Of a DNA stretch of 64,000 bases, positions 61,027 to 64,000 are shown in pieces (the stretch's first letter is position 1; the number at the start of each line of letters is the position of its first letter). The notes beneath the pieces were generated by a model, which ran no database searches, was not told where the DNA came from, and saw only the letters and a list, made by a program, of their open reading frames with translations. This DNA is from Nemertoderma westbladi (taxonomy: Eukaryota > Xenacoelomorpha > Nemertodermatida > Nemertodermatidae), in contig JAUCBJ010001188.1 of NCBI GenBank assembly GCA_032718475.1, positions 1 through 64,000 of the forward strand. Reading direction: 5' to 3'. The position numbers and the translations under genes are program-made.

Positions 61027-63933
61027 CTACATAGCTAGGTATGGACTCTTCCCAGATTGAGAGCCTAGGCGGTCAACAACCTTACTTACAGTTCTCTGGC
61101 TTGAAAATGGCGCCCAATGGTGTTTGATACCAGCCAGCTCACACCCATCTCGATAAATTCGATCAGCCTCATTTACAATTTCGGTAGATAGTGCTAGTGC
61201 AAGAGATGGCAGCATCCAAGCCAGTTTAGCTCTTCTCATAAGGGTCTCAGATCCTTGACCGCCATCCTTCTGGTGGCATCTCACACAGTTATAAAAACTT
61301 TCCGCAATTGCCTCTGGTCCCCCCCTTTGATAAAGCAACGTCTAACAACAGACAGCCTTCCGGGCTTTGCATGTACAGATCTTCCTGGTGATAGAATGAT
61401 TCATAGAGTTCTTCCTCTTGTAGTTTTACTATGCTTTTTTTGATTTTTTTTAGTTTTACTGAAGCTAACTGTTTTAGATCGTCATCCAATTCGTAAGCTT
61501 CTCTTGCAGTCCATATATACCGGTCTACAGCATCCCGACCCAAGTCATCAGTCACAAGCAATCCTTCCAATAGCTCAACTCCTTGGTAAACTCCTCCTGG
61601 CTTAAGTTCTTCTTCTTCAATGGCTGCACTTAACCGCCTACAAACTTTCCATCCTTCAACTGAGCAATTGTCTAAGTGACTAATCAACAACTTTAATTTC
61701 CAGAATGGGGTTGCAAGATTTTGACATTTTGCCATCAATATCTTGATTGGCTCTATAATATCAATAAATCCCAAAAGATCGTAAACAAAATCAAAACCAG
61801 CAATCATGTATGTACTGCTGCTGCTCGAGGTGTGATCGGTTCTGATTGAGAAGGTCGAATGCTTTCCAATAAGCAGAAAAGCCCTTAAAAATTTATTCCC
61901 ATTGAAGGTAGCTTGAGGAAAAAAACCGTTGCATGCCAAACGATATTGGTATCTTTGCAAGCTGGTCCACAGATTCAAGGAAGGCAAATCCCTTTCCACG
62001 CCCTAGAATTATATGAAAAATATTGCATCTGGTCACAAATCGTTTAAAATGATTAGATGATATTGACTTATCTCGAGCATCTTCAACAACCAAATCTAAC
62101 AGGTGGGCATGGTCCCGAGTAATGGGAAGGTCAATGGCATTATATTCATTAATACCAACACCAACATCAGAGATATCAAATAGTTCATATAGAGTTGCTC
62201 TAAATTGTCTATCCTGGTATGGGCCATCTGCAGCAACTCCATAAAGTTGCTTCAGAGCTCTTTGACCAAGGCAGGTGTTAAGGGAATCATATAAAATATG
62301 TGCACTATGCTCTGATGTGGCAGGGCCAGGAGAGTCTATATCGTAGACAGCAGGGGCAGCTATAGGTATGGCAGATGGCTGTCCGAGTGCAATAATTATT
62401 ATGGCTTGAGTCATAACTCTGGCATTGCTAGACTTATCAACAGTAACCCAAAAATGTGGTGGAGCTAATGTTGACTTCAATGGAGTTGCAATCCATGAAG
62501 CAGTCTTCTGATCTACAACATACTCCACAGCCTTCAGCAAATCTCCCATTTGTTTTCTGGAATGTCAAACTAGACCAATTTCGGCACCACATATGTCAAG
62601 GAAAGAGATCAGGGTTTCGAAATGCTGATCTGCTGCAAGCATTTGGATATCAGTTATTGCAGCTCTTACAAGGTTGCAGAAAACTAAGTGATCTCTATCC
62701 AATCTGGTGTCTTTTATCTTCTTCTCTTCCACAGCTTTCTTATATATACCTTTGAGCCCGCTCCAATAAATGAACAATGATTGATACACCTATGTTTCTG
62801 GTGATAGAAGTACTCATTGTGTCCACTAATCAACGACTGGGTTTTCTCCTTACTTAACATTAACACAGTATTTAATGTGCCAACACTTCCAGCTGTGTTA
62901 ATTGCACACTGGGCATTATATGCTGAAAGTTTGGTTATGGATGGTCTTGACAGCATAATACTCGAAGCATGGCTCGCATCTCAGCACTCCTTCTTCACTA
63001 ACTTCATCATAAAAGAATTTATATATACCACCACTACTTTCCACCAAAGTGTAAGTAAATGTCTATAGCTTGCTTCATCTCAGCAAGTCTTGAACTAGAT
63101 TCTTGATTTAGTTCTGCCATGGCCTGTGGTTTGATAGACACAACTTTGTCAAGTCTCTCAGTTAGCTGCTTTACCATATCATAGGTCTTTCTAGGTAGAT
63201 CTAAATTATCTTCATTTTCAGTATGATTGGTAATGGATGATCCAGCTGTCACTGTTACGTATTGTATCAACATTGGGTGTGAATGTGTAGCTGAGGTTGA
63301 CAGAGTACCGGTAGTAGTGCTTAGACTGGGTTCAACTGGTTCTTGTGGATGAATGCCACTCGATGTGCCATATGTGCCATATGACACTGGCACTGTTACT
63401 ATAGGTGTGAGTGTGTCACTGGTTCTCATGCCTGAGGTTCCTTGGACAGAACTGCTTTGAATTGCACTTCTTGGTTTCGGTTCAATACTGGCTGAATCCA
63501 AAGTATACTTTCGCTTTATGGCTTTAGCTTCACTGGATGATGCTGGAACAATGGTGCACTTTGACTTATCACTGTGCCATCGCTGCTTGTGGCGGGTAAC
63601 AGAGGATTGATTGTTCCTGGATATGTATGAGAACTGAGCATCCTTTGGCTTTTTATTAAGATGGTATCTCAAGCACTCCAAGCACACATATTTGTTAGAT
63701 TCAGAAACTTCTCCAGATACGGCACCTTTAACTGAACGTTGTCCTTATGACTCTCTCTCCTTTTCAGTGGACAATGACACAACTGATTCAACTGTCAAAT
63801 GAGCAGATGTTAGTGATTGCTGACTAGCAACATAAGAGTACAAAAAAAATGAACTTAAGGAAGATTGTATAGCATACTCTGAATCCGAGTCTGCCATTTG
63901 TGTTAAATTAAAATAATAATAATAAAACTGCAA
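61027..63933 (-). pseudogene. hAT-like (KIAA1586/ZMYM-type) transposase gene, broken
   Basis: Minus-strand pieces in transcription order: 63,745-63,933 (MADSDSEYAIQSS), in-frame TAA, then 63,034-63,687 with a zinc-finger-like CLECLRYHL...TRHKQRWH; 62,714-62,956 and 62,565-62,789; 61,893-62,549 with VTVDKSSNARVMTQAIII, GVAADGPYQDRQF and LPITRDHAHLLDLVVEDARD; 61,289-61,999; and 61,027-61,320 to the end. Breaks include a frame change at a 7-C run near 61,320 and others near 61,900-62,000 and 63,040. The pattern matches hAT-related transposase-derived proteins I recall from cnidarians and lancelets. Some breaks could be introns, but the stops and homopolymer shifts favour decay. Confidence 0.6.
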
Positions 63934-64000
63934 ACAGACAAAATTATATTAAAATGATAAAGGACAATAGAATTAGAGTTGTAATTAAATTGAATGTTGT

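Noticed and set aside
61027-63933. Intact multi-exon host gene
   Set aside because: Breaks fall at homopolymers and in-frame stops rather than at clear GT-AG junctions, and the protein resembles a transposase.

Overview
This window looks like repeat-rich DNA from a metazoan, probably a marine invertebrate. It is AT-rich, has no recognisable bacterial gene, and nearly everything readable is transposon or virus-like. I cannot name the species. I found no intact ordinary host gene.

Layout. (1) 1 to about 13,000, minus strand: a BEL/Pao LTR retrotransposon (called BEL1 here). It has an intact 2,448-residue gag-pol frame, an upstream gag frame, and a broken extra frame downstream of pol that runs off the window edge. 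(2) About 13,200-15,300: non-coding DNA with two decayed LINE fragments. (3) 15,301-47,567: a Polinton/Maverick element bounded by terminal inverted repeats that begin AGTAGTATAAG. It carries genes for a packaging ATPase, integrase, capsid-type proteins, an adenovirus-type protease, a protein-primed DNA polymerase B and, unexpectedly, a TATA-binding-protein-like protein. (4) 18,341-32,962, nested inside the Polinton: a second BEL element (BEL2) with nearly identical 1.92-kb LTRs and a 5-bp target duplication (ACGGC). It interrupts a small Polinton gene. BEL2 has lost its reverse transcriptase and RNase H but keeps gag, protease, integrase and a post-pol frame with zinc knuckles that is related to the one in BEL1. 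(5) 47,700-54,300: a 31-32-bp satellite split by a minus-strand CR1/L2-like LINE with an SGNH-esterase ORF1 and an endonuclease/RT ORF2 carrying a 2A-like motif. (6) 54,300-57,470: non-coding DNA with a 66-bp tandem array. (7) 57,471-60,893: a decayed Ty3/gypsy element (tRNA-Trp-type primer site) with gag joined directly to the end of RT. (8) 61,027-63,933, minus strand: a broken hAT-like transposase gene.

How the parts relate. Without BEL2 and one target copy the Polinton would be about 17.6 kb, normal for the group. Its plus-strand block holds packaging and virion genes. Its minus-strand block holds DNA polymerase, the TBP-like protein and two unknown genes. Several plus-strand Polinton genes start right after an (AAT)n tract, and a 14-bp palindrome recurs in the duplicated promoter-like region before the capsid-type genes. 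The copy looks dead: integrase is frameshifted, the major capsid frame has an internal stop, and a small gene is split by BEL2.

Most notable observations: the TBP-like gene, the post-pol frame shared by the two BEL elements, and short element-specific DNA motifs in each BEL that recur in different reading frames and in non-coding DNA.
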